From positions 2,824,501 through 2,888,500 of the forward strand of contig NZ_CP022372.1 in assembly GCF_002220095.1 (NCBI RefSeq): a stretch of DNA of 64,000 nt, written 5' to 3'. The notes beneath the pieces are model-generated. The model did not search any database, was not told where the DNA came from, and worked only from the letters and a program-made list of their open reading frames with translations. Source of the DNA: Bosea sp. AS-1 (GTDB lineage: Bacteria; Pseudomonadota; Alphaproteobacteria; Rhizobiales; Beijerinckiaceae). How positions within the stretch are numbered: the first letter of the stretch is position 1; each line of letters opens with the position of its first letter. Position numbers and translations under genes: made by a program. Shown piece by piece: positions 1 to 6,743 of the stretch.

Positions 1-1
1 G

Positions 2-130
2 GCCGGGCTGTTGCACGTCGCGGGCTTGAGCTGGTCACTGGCCTTCATCGTCTTTGCGCTGGCCTATTGGCCGGCGCTGACCGGCGCGCGCCTGGGCGGC
101 AAGGCCGCTCCCACCCCCGGCGCCGCCTGA
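2..130 (+). CDS. nnrS: NnrS family haem-copper membrane protein, C-terminal end only
   Basis: An open frame enters from the left edge and ends at TGA 128-130, giving the last 42 residues. They contain one hydrophobic helix (around GLSWSLAFIVFALAYWPALT) and a short Ala/Pro tail, which resembles the end of NnrS. NnrS is a polytopic haem/copper membrane protein that helps cells tolerate nitric oxide during denitrification. The assignment relies on this short hydrophobic end plus the convergent Fnr-type regulator and the nir/nor genes that follow. Any other polytopic membrane protein could end in a similar way, so it is moderately supported. Confidence 0.5.
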   Translation, partial: AGLLHVAGLSWSLAFIVFALAYWPALTGARLGGKAAPTPGAA

Positions 131-148
131 GCCGCACACATATCGGAG

Positions 149-835
149 TTATTCGGCATTCTCGGCCAGGCGTGACAGCCCGGCCCTGTCGCGCACCACG
201 AGCTTCTGGCGCCCACCTTCGACCAGCCCCTGCGTCTCCCAAGCACTGAGGATGCGGGAGACCGTGTGCAAGGTGGTGCCCGTCATTTCGGCGATGTCGC
301 GCCGCGAGATCGGGAAGTCGACGCGCAGCCCCGCTTCGTCGCGCTTGCCGGCCTGCTCCACCAGCCGCAGCACGGCATGGGCGACACGGCGCTCGACCTC
401 CTCGGTCGACATCTCGCGGATGCGCGTGTGAGCCTCGTCGAGGCGCTGGCCGATCGTGCGGATCGCATTCATCGCCAGATGCGGATTGTCCTCGACGAAG
501 CCGTCCCAGGACGTGGTCGGCCAGGCGGCGACGAGACTGTCGACCGCCGCCGTCGCCGTGCCCGGATAGTCGCTGCGGCCGAGCGCGCGCGTGAAGCCGA
601 AAAGGTCGCCGGGATGGACGACGCGCACGATGATCTGCTGGCCGTCGCGCGTGACCTGCGTCACCTTCAGCCGGCCGTGCAGAAGCAGGTAGAAGGCCTG
701 CGCCTGATCACCCTGTTCGAAGACCGCCTCGCCCTGGGGAATCCGGCGCGTGCTCGCCTGTGCCGTCATGCGGTCGAGCTGGGCATCGTTCATCGCCGCG
801 AAGAGCGGAATGCTGCGCAGCACGCTGCGATCCAT
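149..835 (-). CDS. Crp/Fnr family transcriptional regulator (NnrR/DNR type)
   Basis: This 228-residue protein has the Crp/Fnr layout: an N-terminal cyclic-nucleotide-type beta barrel (FEQGDQAQAFYLLLHGRLKV) and a C-terminal winged helix (ISRRDIAEMTGTTLHTVSRI). The four N-terminal cysteines that hold the Fe-S cluster of Fnr are absent, as in the NO-responsive DNR/NnrR branch. The ATG at 835 is preferred because the family normally begins just before the barrel; an in-frame start at 934 would add a basic 33-residue extension. It lies 108 bp downstream of norF on the same strand and converges on nnrS. It is a likely candidate to act on the TTG-N8-CAA boxes in this region, shared with or instead of its paralogue at 11556-12263. 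Confidence 0.85.
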   Translation of the reverse strand: MDRSVLRSIPLFAAMNDAQLDRMTAQASTRRIPQGEAVFEQGDQAQAFYLLLHGRLKVTQVTRDGQQIIVRVVHPGDLFGFTRALGRSDYPGTATAAVDSLVAAWPTTSWDGFVEDNPHLAMNAIRTIGQRLDEAHTRIREMSTEEVERRVAHAVLRLVEQAGKRDEAGLRVDFPISRRDIAEMTGTTLHTVSRILSAWETQGLVEGGRQKLVVRDRAGLSRLAENAE

Positions 836-943
836 GGCCACGATGCTGCTGCCTTCCCTACGGCGGGCTCGAGAAAAACCCGCGATCAGCCGGTCCTGCG
901 GGATGCGAAATAAGACTGCAATCGCTCCGGCCATTCAAGTGCG

Positions 944-1213
944 TCACGATACCCCAGCGAGGGCGATTCTGGCGCCGGCCAAGAGGCAGATGAGCGCGGC
1001 ATAACCGATAAGAGCTCCCGCCAGCGCGCGGCTTTCCCGCTGCAGCCCCATGAAGCCCAGCACCACGAGGACAACCTTTGCCAGGCTGAGCATGGCGATA
1101 GCAGATCCGCGCAGTCCGGCCGGAAGATGGGAGGCCGCAAACAGGCTCAGGCCCGTCGCGACGAGCAGGGCGATAAGGACGGCAGGAAGCGTCAGTCCGC
1201 GGGAAGACAGCAT
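944..1213 (-). CDS. norF: NorF-like small membrane protein
   Basis: This 89-residue protein is almost entirely hydrophobic with about three predicted membrane helices, the size and pattern of NorF / prokaryotic cytochrome oxidase subunit IV-like proteins. NorF accompanies NorE and supports assembly or activity of nitric oxide reductase in the inner membrane. The ATG begins one base after the norE stop, so the two are almost certainly co-translated at the end of the nirK-nirV-norE-norF operon. The call rests on size, hydrophobicity and position rather than on a unique motif. Confidence 0.75.
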   Translation of the reverse strand: MLSSRGLTLPAVLIALLVATGLSLFAASHLPAGLRGSAIAMLSLAKVVLVVLGFMGLQRESRALAGALIGYAALICLLAGARIALAGVS

Positions 1214-1214
1214 C

Positions 1215-1766
1215 TCAACCCAAATAGATGACGGGGAGGATCAGCAGCCAGACCAGGTCAATCAGGTGCCAGACGGTCGCGACGGTGGCGACATGGCGCG
1301 GCACTGGCCGCCAGGCGACGAGCAGCAGCAGGCCGGCGACGAACAGCACATGCGCGAAATGGAAGCCGACGATGAGCGGGTAGAGCTCGACGAGCCGCCC
1401 CTCCGTCGCCGCGAGCGTCGGCAGTTCGTGGACGAAGGCTGCGATCTTCAGCCCGCAGAAGACAAAGCCACCGAGCGCGGCTGCAACGAGGTTGTGACGC
1501 GGATGACGGCCCAAGGCGGCGCAGGCCGCGAAGAAGCCGCTGGTCAGCAGCACGGCCGTCGCGATACCGGCGAGGTTCGGGTCCAGGGCTCGGCGCAGTG
1601 TCACCAGGGACGACGGATCGAGCGCGCTGAAGAGCAGGAAGGCACCGAGCAGCGCTCCGAAGACGACGAGTTCGCTCCAGACGAGGATCCAGAGCAGAAG
1701 CTCCATGCCGTCTTCGGACGCTGGCTGGGCGCCGCCGAGGCTGCGGCGATCAACGCTGGCATTCAT
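1215..1766 (-). CDS. norE: NorE, cytochrome c oxidase subunit III-like NO reductase accessory protein
   Basis: The 183-residue product has about five membrane helices and the subunit III pattern, including a glutamate in an early helix (LVWSELVVFGALLGAF) and the late HFAHVLFVAGLLLL helix. NorE is not a catalytic subunit; it supports full activity of the NorCB complex. The chosen ATG at 1766 overlaps the nirV stop as ATGA, which indicates translational coupling; an upstream in-frame start at 1811 would overlap nirV by 49 bp. norF follows directly. Here norEF sit behind nirK-nirV instead of beside norD, so their expression is tied to nitrite reductase. Confidence 0.88.
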   Translation of the reverse strand: MNASVDRRSLGGAQPASEDGMELLLWILVWSELVVFGALLGAFLLFSALDPSSLVTLRRALDPNLAGIATAVLLTSGFFAACAALGRHPRHNLVAAALGGFVFCGLKIAAFVHELPTLAATEGRLVELYPLIVGFHFAHVLFVAGLLLLVAWRPVPRHVATVATVWHLIDLVWLLILPVIYLG

Positions 1767-2650
1767 GCCGGCAGCAGCCGGCCGAGGCTCGCGGGCAACC
1801 GGTCGCGCCAACTCCGCTCACGCACCAGGCGGAAGCCGAGATTGTCGGGCGGCGTGCCGACCGAACAGCCGCCGCTCTTCGGGTTTCGGATGAAGAAGGT
1901 CATCATCGCGCGATGCTGGCCCTCGACGACATAGATGCCACAATTGGTCGTTTCCCCGACAGTGCGGCCGCCGGCATCGAGCGAGACGCGGCGCAGGCAG
2001 CTCTGTGTCCATTCCCAGACATTGCCGGCGATGTCGCTGATGCCGTGCTCGTTGGCGCCAAAGCTGCCGACAGGCCGCGGCACGGGGTCGCTCGCCGCCT
2101 TGCGATTGGTCTCGCGGTCGTAATCGGCGAGCCAGCGCCGGGCCGGATTGGCACTGTCAGGATCGAGTCCGCGCGCATCGTCGACGAAGCGCGAGCCGGC
2201 GGCCTGCGCCCATTCGCGGTCGCTCGGCAGGCGCCAGACAGCGCCGGTCTTGCGTGAGAGCCAGGCGGCGTAATCGGTCGCGTCGCTGTGGCTGACGCCG
2301 GTCACCGGCAGGTCGCCGCGCGGTGCCGGCTTGTCGAGGCGCTTGCAGGCGCCGTCGGCAACGCAGCGCGCATAGTCGGCGGCAGTCACCTGATAGCGCA
2401 TGATCTCGAGCTCGCGCAGCCTGATCGCGACGCGGGGCGCATCGACCGGCCGGCCGGCGCGGCTGTATTCGCCGTCGAGGCGATGCAATAGCGTCGCGGC
2501 CGGCACGAGGGCTGTCTGAGGCAGAGGGAAGGTCGGCGCCGTGGGCCGGCGTGGGGGCGCCGCCAGCATAAGGGTGGCGGCCCCTGCCATGAACAGGAGC
2601 CCGAGCGAGGTCGTCAGCCCCGGCAGCGCGAGGCGCAGCGTCGTGGCCAT
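1763..2650 (-). CDS. nirV: NirV, formylglycine-generating-enzyme-like (SUMF1) protein
   Basis: This 295-residue protein starts with a hydrophobic segment (about residues 8-32) that could be a signal anchor, so the main domain is probably periplasmic. It carries SUMF1/FGE family motifs: WRLPSDREWAQAAG, GISDIAGNVWEWTQSC and a terminal NLGFRLVRE. NirV is the usual companion of copper nitrite reductase; its exact role is unsettled. The ATG at 2650 has a GGAG-type ribosome site. It follows nirK by 63 bp, with a strong hairpin in the gap, and overlaps norE by four bases. Confidence 0.9.
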   Translation of the reverse strand: MATTLRLALPGLTTSLGLLFMAGAATLMLAAPPRRPTAPTFPLPQTALVPAATLLHRLDGEYSRAGRPVDAPRVAIRLRELEIMRYQVTAADYARCVADGACKRLDKPAPRGDLPVTGVSHSDATDYAAWLSRKTGAVWRLPSDREWAQAAGSRFVDDARGLDPDSANPARRWLADYDRETNRKAASDPVPRPVGSFGANEHGISDIAGNVWEWTQSCLRRVSLDAGGRTVGETTNCGIYVVEGQHRAMMTFFIRNPKSGGCSVGTPPDNLGFRLVRERSWRDRLPASLGRLLPA

Positions 2651-2679
2651 GATGGGAACTCCCTGTCGGGAAAGGGGGA

Positions 2680-2703
2680 CCTCCCCGCCGGTTGGCGGGG
2701 AGG
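2680..2703 (-). terminator. Intercistronic GC-rich hairpin between nirK and nirV
   Basis: A perfect 10-bp inverted repeat (CCTCCCCGCC / GGCGGGGAGG) with a 4-base loop lies between the nirK stop and the nirV start. On the transcribed strand it is followed by a pyrimidine tract (TCCCCCTTTCCC) rather than a clean U run. It may therefore be a partial terminator or an mRNA-end stabiliser that keeps nirK transcript more abundant than nirV-norEF. Confidence 0.65.
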
Positions 2704-2713
2704 CGAGGGATGA

Positions 2714-3844
2714 TCAGATGCCGGCCGGGGCCAGGATCTGCTTCATCAGGTCGTCGTTCCACTCGCCCTCGACCTTGAAGTGGCCGGCGGCACCGAGCTC
2801 GAAGGCCTCGATCAGGTTGTGGTTGACGTAGGCATAGATGCCCGGCTGCAGGAAGGTGTAGAGCGCCGCACCCGCGCAGCCGCCCGGGATGAACCAGGTC
2901 TCCAGGTCGCGCTCCGGCGGGTTGCGGAACTTGCCGGTTGCCCAGACATAGTCGCCATGGCCGCCGATCAGGTGGGGCCGCGTGTCGCGGTTGGCCTGCG
3001 AATGGACGATCAGCACGGTCTCGCCGACCTTGGCGGTCATGGCGTTCTTGCCGGTCAGCCCGCCGACCTTGCCGTTGAAGACGACATGGGTCGGGGTCAG
3101 CGTCCGCATCGCCTTCTGCACGTCCTCATGCGCTTCGCCGGGGCTGGCGTAACGCTTGAAGTTCCCGTTCTCGTCGCGCGGGACATAGAAGTCCTGTTCG
3201 CCGACATAATAGACCTTGTCGTATTTCAGCGGCTTGCCCTGGTGATCCTTCAGCCCGTCGCGCGGCAGCACCATGATGGCGCCGTTCATGCCGGCGGTGA
3301 CGTGCCAGGGCACCATGCCGGGAGGGGCGCAGTGATAGACGAACACGCCCGGCCGGGTGGCCTTCCAGCGCAGCACGACCCGCTCGCCGGGGTTGATCTC
3401 GGTCAGCGCTCCGCCGCCGAGCGCGCCCGTCGACGAATGGAAGTCGATGTTATGCATCAGTTCGTTGGTGTCGGCGTTGATCAGCGTCAGTTCGACGTAA
3501 TCGCCCTCATGAACCACCATCAGCGGGCCGGGGACCGTGCCGTTGAATGTAAAGGCGAAGGTTTCGGTGCCGGCATCGTCGAGGACGATCTTCTTTTCGT
3601 GGATCGTCATTTCGAATTCGACGACCTTCGGGCCGCCGGTCGCGATCTGCTCGTGCACCTGCACGAAGGGGGGATCGACCAGCTTGGCCCTGATGCGCGG
3701 CAGCTTGGCGACATCGGCGGCCGTGGCCTTGCTCATGACGGCCTGTGCCTGAGCCGGCTGAGATGTCGCGGCCTGGACGAATGCCCCGGTGGCCGCCGCT
3801 CCCGCCAGAATGCTGCGGCGGGTCAGTTTGAGCTCTTCGCCCAT
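2714..3844 (-). CDS. nirK: Copper-containing nitrite reductase (NO-forming)
   Basis: NirK reduces nitrite to nitric oxide in the periplasm. The 376-residue product has a Tat signal ([14 protein letters not shown]) and two cupredoxin domains. Type 1 copper ligands are visible at His131, in [12 protein letters not shown] (His and Cys near 171-172, His near 181) and at Met near 186. Type 2 and catalytic residues include Asp134 and His136. The [10 protein letters not shown] motif near the C terminus is typical of class I NirK. The ATG at 3844 follows AAGGAG at ideal spacing; an in-frame TTG at 3862 is less likely. A TTG-N8-CAA box lies 72 bp upstream. It heads the operon nirK-nirV-norE-norF. Confidence 0.97.
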   Translation of the reverse strand: MGEELKLTRRSILAGAAATGAFVQAATSQPAQAQAVMSKATAADVAKLPRIRAKLVDPPFVQVHEQIATGGPKVVEFEMTIHEKKIVLDDAGTETFAFTFNGTVPGPLMVVHEGDYVELTLINADTNELMHNIDFHSSTGALGGGALTEINPGERVVLRWKATRPGVFVYHCAPPGMVPWHVTAGMNGAIMVLPRDGLKDHQGKPLKYDKVYYVGEQDFYVPRDENGNFKRYASPGEAHEDVQKAMRTLTPTHVVFNGKVGGLTGKNAMTAKVGETVLIVHSQANRDTRPHLIGGHGDYVWATGKFRNPPERDLETWFIPGGCAGAALYTFLQPGIYAYVNHNLIEAFELGAAGHFKVEGEWNDDLMKQILAPAGI

Positions 3845-3915
3845 GGCTTGTCTCCTTGCCAACGACCGGAGATCAACCGGTCGTGAAGACTTTAGGAGAC
3901 TGGGAAAATCGCTCT

Positions 3916-3929
3916 TTGTTGCAGCACAA
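3916..3929 (-). promoter_or_regulatory. NnrR/DNR-type box upstream of nirK
   Basis: The site TTGTTGCAGCACAA has the TTG-N8-CAA form recognised by Fnr, DNR and NnrR regulators. It sits in the 109-bp gap upstream of nirK, about 72 bp from the start codon. Three more sites of the same form precede the other denitrification operons in this window. Confidence 0.75.
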
Positions 3930-3953
3930 TATTTTTGACGATCTTAACCGCGG

Positions 3954-4238
3954 TTACTCGGCCGCGATCATCGCCGGTTCCCAGGCCGGCTCATAGGTCA
4001 GTGTCACAACGACGGCGGTGACGCCGGAGACGGCTCCGGCGGCTGCCGCCACGGCCTCGCGGAGAAAGCCCGCCAGCGGGCAGCCGCGCGTGGTTGTCGT
4101 CATGGTGATCGCGACGTTGCCATCCGGCGCGGCCGCGATCGCGTAGATCAGGCCGAGGTCGACCACGCTGCGACCGATCTCGGGGTCGAGCACGTCGCGC
4201 AGCGCGATCTCGACGAGGCGTTCCAGATTGGCGCTCAT
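3954..4238 (-). CDS. DUF59/MIP18 family metal-sulfur cluster assembly-like protein
   Basis: This 94-residue protein matches the DUF59 (MIP18/PaaD-like) fold throughout, with the diagnostic DVLDPEIGRSVVDLGLIY and a central TTTRGCPLAGF containing the single conserved cysteine. Family members help deliver or mature Fe-S or other metal centres. The ATG at 4238 overlaps the preceding double-DUF2249 stop as ATGA and has a GGGAGGG ribosome site. It is the last gene of a four-gene operon that starts at 6473 under its own NnrR-type box. The target metalloprotein is unknown; a maturation role within denitrification is an inference from context. Confidence 0.85.
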   Translation of the reverse strand: MSANLERLVEIALRDVLDPEIGRSVVDLGLIYAIAAAPDGNVAITMTTTTRGCPLAGFLREAVAAAAGAVSGVTAVVVTLTYEPAWEPAMIAAE

Positions 4239-4777
4239 CCGTGCGCCCTCCCGCCGCCATGGCGCACCAGCAGGCGATAGGCGGTGCCGGAGGCGTCGAA
4301 ATTGCCGGCCCATTCGTGCTGGCGCTTGGCCAGTTCCGGGAAGAGGAAGACCGGCTCGCGGGCGAGCAGTGCGAACAGCACGTCGCCGGGCTGCAGGTCT
4401 TCGAGCGCCTCCAGGATGCGGACCATCGGCTCGGGCGGTTCGAGGTCGGTGAGGTCGAGCTCCTCGATGGGATTGCCCCAGGACATCGCGGAGGGGCTGC
4501 TGCCGGTGGCGAGGCCGGCTTCGGTCTCGATTCCGGCGACGGGCGAGAACACGACCTCCCAGTCGCCGCCGTCGAGCGGCCGGTCGCTGGCGGCGAAGCC
4601 GCGATTGGCCATCACCGAGAACAGCGGCACCGGCCGGAATGGCGCGATGAGACGCAGCGACTCGCCGGGTGCCAGCGCGCCGACGGCGTCCATGATCGCC
4701 TGGAACGGTTCCTCGCCGGCCCGCAGCATCGGGCGGACATCAAGTTCGCGGATGAGCGACGGTTCTGGTTTCGACAT
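4235..4777 (-). CDS. Tandem DUF2249 domain protein
   Basis: The 180-residue product contains two DUF2249 modules. The first (about residues 8-85) has IRELDVRPMLRAGEEPFQ followed by LAPGESLRLIAPFRPVPLFS; the second (about 105-175) has ELDLTDLEPPEPMVRILEAL and LQPGDVLFALLAREPVFLF. DUF2249 proteins have a small TusA-like alpha/beta fold, often occur beside nitrite and NO reductase genes, and lack an established function. The ATG at 4777 has AAGGAG upstream and lies inside the last 38 bases of the membrane protein gene, so the pair is probably co-translated. It ends overlapping the DUF59 gene. Confidence 0.85.
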   Translation of the reverse strand: MSKPEPSLIRELDVRPMLRAGEEPFQAIMDAVGALAPGESLRLIAPFRPVPLFSVMANRGFAASDRPLDGGDWEVVFSPVAGIETEAGLATGSSPSAMSWGNPIEELDLTDLEPPEPMVRILEALEDLQPGDVLFALLAREPVFLFPELAKRQHEWAGNFDASGTAYRLLVRHGGGRAHG

Positions 4778-6137
4778 GGGGAGATCTCCTTTCCTCGGCC
4801 CGCGCGGCCAGGAGCCTGGGGCGTTCATGCGCCGGCGGCCGTTCCGCGGCCTTGATCTGCGACAAGCGGCGAATGTGGATGAGTTCGGCGATGAGGCCGA
4901 CGGTTCCAGTCAGGCAGAGCGCCATGGCCGACCGGAAAGCAGTCGTTGCCTCGATGGCGAGCGTGGCAGCTCCCAGAACGACCCCGGCGTAATAGAGCAT
5001 GAACCACCAGCCGGTGCGCGGCATGGCGACGAGGTCGCCTACGCGCGGCGCCGGGCCGCGTCCGAGCCGAGGCGCATAGGTTTCGAGCCATGTCACGAAG
5101 GAGACGATCTTCACGAGCTGCGCGAGGGTCAAGCCGCCGAGCCAGCCGAAGGCGAGCAGGAAGACGAGTGCCGCGATCAAGCCATCGCCGGCACGGGCGA
5201 CGATGGCGACCGGCAGCAGCGTGAGCCCGAGGCCAAGCGCGGCGAAAGCCGGGAGACTGGCAAGCATGTTGATCTCCAGCGCCTTGCGCCGGCGGGCGCG
5301 ATAGAGGGCGAGGATGTCGCGGCCGTAGAAGACGCCGGCCAGGATCAGCACGGCGAGCGCCGACGTGATCCAGATGGCTCCCGGTTCGATGCCGGCGAAT
5401 GGCGCGACGAGGCCGGCGAAGGCGAGGCCGAGCCCGAGGCTTGCGAACAGCAGCACGGGGCGCACGCGATGCGCGGGCGGCTCCGGCGCCATCATGAACA
5501 TGACGAAGAGCCGGTAGCTGACACCAACGGCGATGAGCCCGAGCCAGCCGCCGAGGCCGAGCAAGGCGTGGAAGGGCAGGCCATCGGGAAGCAGGGCCAC
5601 GGAGCCGAGCCAGTCGCCGCGCCCCGACAGAAGTGTCGTGAAGGCGGTGCCGCTCAGTGCCGTCGCTGCGAGGCAGGCGAGACCGGTGAGGACGAAGCGG
5701 GCGAACAGACCGATCGGCCGTGCGCTCAGCAATGTTGCGACCAGCATTAGGCTAAGCAGGGAGAAGCCTCCGAGCAGGAAGGCGGCGCCTAGCGGCATCA
5801 AGTCGAGCGGGGTCTCGATCCAGCCGGCGAGCGTTACGAAGCCGGTGCAGAGCAGGATGAGGCCCATGATGAGCGCGAACAGGGCCGGCAGAGCGAGGCG
5901 GGAGAAGGCGAGGGGCCGGGAGACCAGCACCGGCACGAATTGCAGCAGCGCGCCAGCCATGGCGAGGCTCAGCCAGCCGATCGCAACGAGATGGACGAGG
6001 ACGAGCGTGGCAGGCTCGGCGAGGCCGGCAGCGGGATAGCCGATGCCGATAACGGCGAGAGCCTCGGCCGCGAGCAGGAACGCGAGCGCGGCCGCGAAAT
6101 AGCTCATCGTCCAACGGGACAGCGATGCCATCGGCAT
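4740..6137 (-). CDS. Polytopic membrane protein, haem-copper/NnrS-like, of the denitrification accessory operon
   Basis: The 465-residue product has around twelve predicted membrane helices and a hydrophilic, Arg-rich C terminus. Two histidines lie in conserved-looking helix contexts: His49 in LVHLVAIGWLSLAMAGALLQ and His190 in PFHALLGLGGWLGLIAVGV. This pattern resembles membrane proteins distantly related to haem-copper oxidase subunit I and NnrS, where histidines can hold haem or copper. No specific function is assigned to this group that I can name. It is the second gene of the operon, 27 bp after a DUF2249 gene. An ATG at 6131 is an alternative start. Confidence 0.7.
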   Translation of the reverse strand: MPMASLSRWTMSYFAAALAFLLAAEALAVIGIGYPAAGLAEPATLVLVHLVAIGWLSLAMAGALLQFVPVLVSRPLAFSRLALPALFALIMGLILLCTGFVTLAGWIETPLDLMPLGAAFLLGGFSLLSLMLVATLLSARPIGLFARFVLTGLACLAATALSGTAFTTLLSGRGDWLGSVALLPDGLPFHALLGLGGWLGLIAVGVSYRLFVMFMMAPEPPAHRVRPVLLFASLGLGLAFAGLVAPFAGIEPGAIWITSALAVLILAGVFYGRDILALYRARRRKALEINMLASLPAFAALGLGLTLLPVAIVARAGDGLIAALVFLLAFGWLGGLTLAQLVKIVSFVTWLETYAPRLGRGPAPRVGDLVAMPRTGWWFMLYYAGVVLGAATLAIEATTAFRSAMALCLTGTVGLIAELIHIRRLSQIKAAERPPAHERPRLLAARAEERRSPHVETRTVAHPRT

Positions 6138-6164
6138 GGCTGCGGTCTCCCGATATCGGCGGCG

Positions 6165-6473
6165 TCAGTGGCCGCAGGTGCAGGAATGGCCTTCGTCATG
6201 GCCGCCGCAATCGGCGTCATGGCCGTCGTCGCCGGCTTCGTTGCGGCCGATCTCGACCTGCCAGATTTCCGGTCCCTGCACGATATAGGCCCAGGAATAG
6301 GCGCCGGGATAACGTGCCTCGATCTGCCGGCGCAGCGGCGCCGGGTCATGGTCGTTGACGATGCTGAAGGCATCGCCGGGGGAGAGCCGCTCCAGGATGC
6401 CGAAGATCGTGGCATGGCGCACGACAGGCGGGATCGCGCGCACGTCGAGAGGTTCGAGGGGTTGAATGGTCAT
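6165..6473 (-). CDS. DUF2249 domain protein with His/Cys-rich C-terminal tail
   Basis: This 102-residue protein is one DUF2249 domain (LEPLDVRAIPPVVRH at the start, LSPGDAFSIVNDHDP in the middle, YIVQGPEIWQVEI near the end). A tail of about 22 residues follows, packed with His, Cys, Asp and Gly and ending SCTCGH. The tail looks like a metal-binding appendage. The gene is first in the accessory operon and lies 71 bp from an NnrR-type box. A role in metal delivery or NO handling is inferred from context and the tail; no catalytic residues can be named. Confidence 0.8.
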   Translation of the reverse strand: MTIQPLEPLDVRAIPPVVRHATIFGILERLSPGDAFSIVNDHDPAPLRRQIEARYPGAYSWAYIVQGPEIWQVEIGRNEAGDDGHDADCGGHDEGHSCTCGH

Positions 6474-6543
6474 GGGGTTCGGCTCCGGTTGCGGCCCCGA
6501 TGCGGGCGGCTCGCCAGCCTAGCGAAGGCGCCCCAGCGGCAAT

Positions 6544-6557
6544 TTGCCGAAACGCAA
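6544..6557 (-). promoter_or_regulatory. NnrR/DNR-type box upstream of the DUF2249 operon
   Basis: TTGCCGAAACGCAA fits TTG-N8-CAA and the TTGCG-like half sites reported for rhizobial NnrR. It lies in the 104-bp gap between the small membrane protein gene (ends 6578) and the DUF2249 gene (starts 6473). This implies that the accessory operon has its own NO-responsive promoter. Confidence 0.7.
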
Positions 6558-6577
6558 ACAGCGCGGCTGTGCCGGCC

Positions 6578-6733
6578 TTATTGTTCGAGGAAGAGCAGGA
6601 CGGCGATGGCGAGCGACATCGTGATCGCGACGGCGACGCCGCCCTTCTGCAGCACGCCCATCCGGTAGAGCAGCAGGGCCATGACGATGATCGCGGGCGT
6701 GGCGACGACGAGACCCATCTGGGCATCGGTCAT
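6578..6733 (-). CDS. Small 51-aa membrane protein downstream of norD
   Basis: The product has two hydrophobic segments (VVATPAIIVMALLLY and VAVAITMSLAIAVLLFL) separated by a short basic loop, so it should be a helical hairpin in the inner membrane. Its ATG lies 10 bp after the norD stop, which makes it the last gene of norCBQD. Length and position suggest a small accessory subunit or assembly factor of NO reductase. I do not recognise a named family. Confidence 0.6.
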   Translation of the reverse strand: MTDAQMGLVVATPAIIVMALLLYRMGVLQKGGVAVAITMSLAIAVLLFLEQ

Positions 6734-6743
6734 GACGTTCTCC

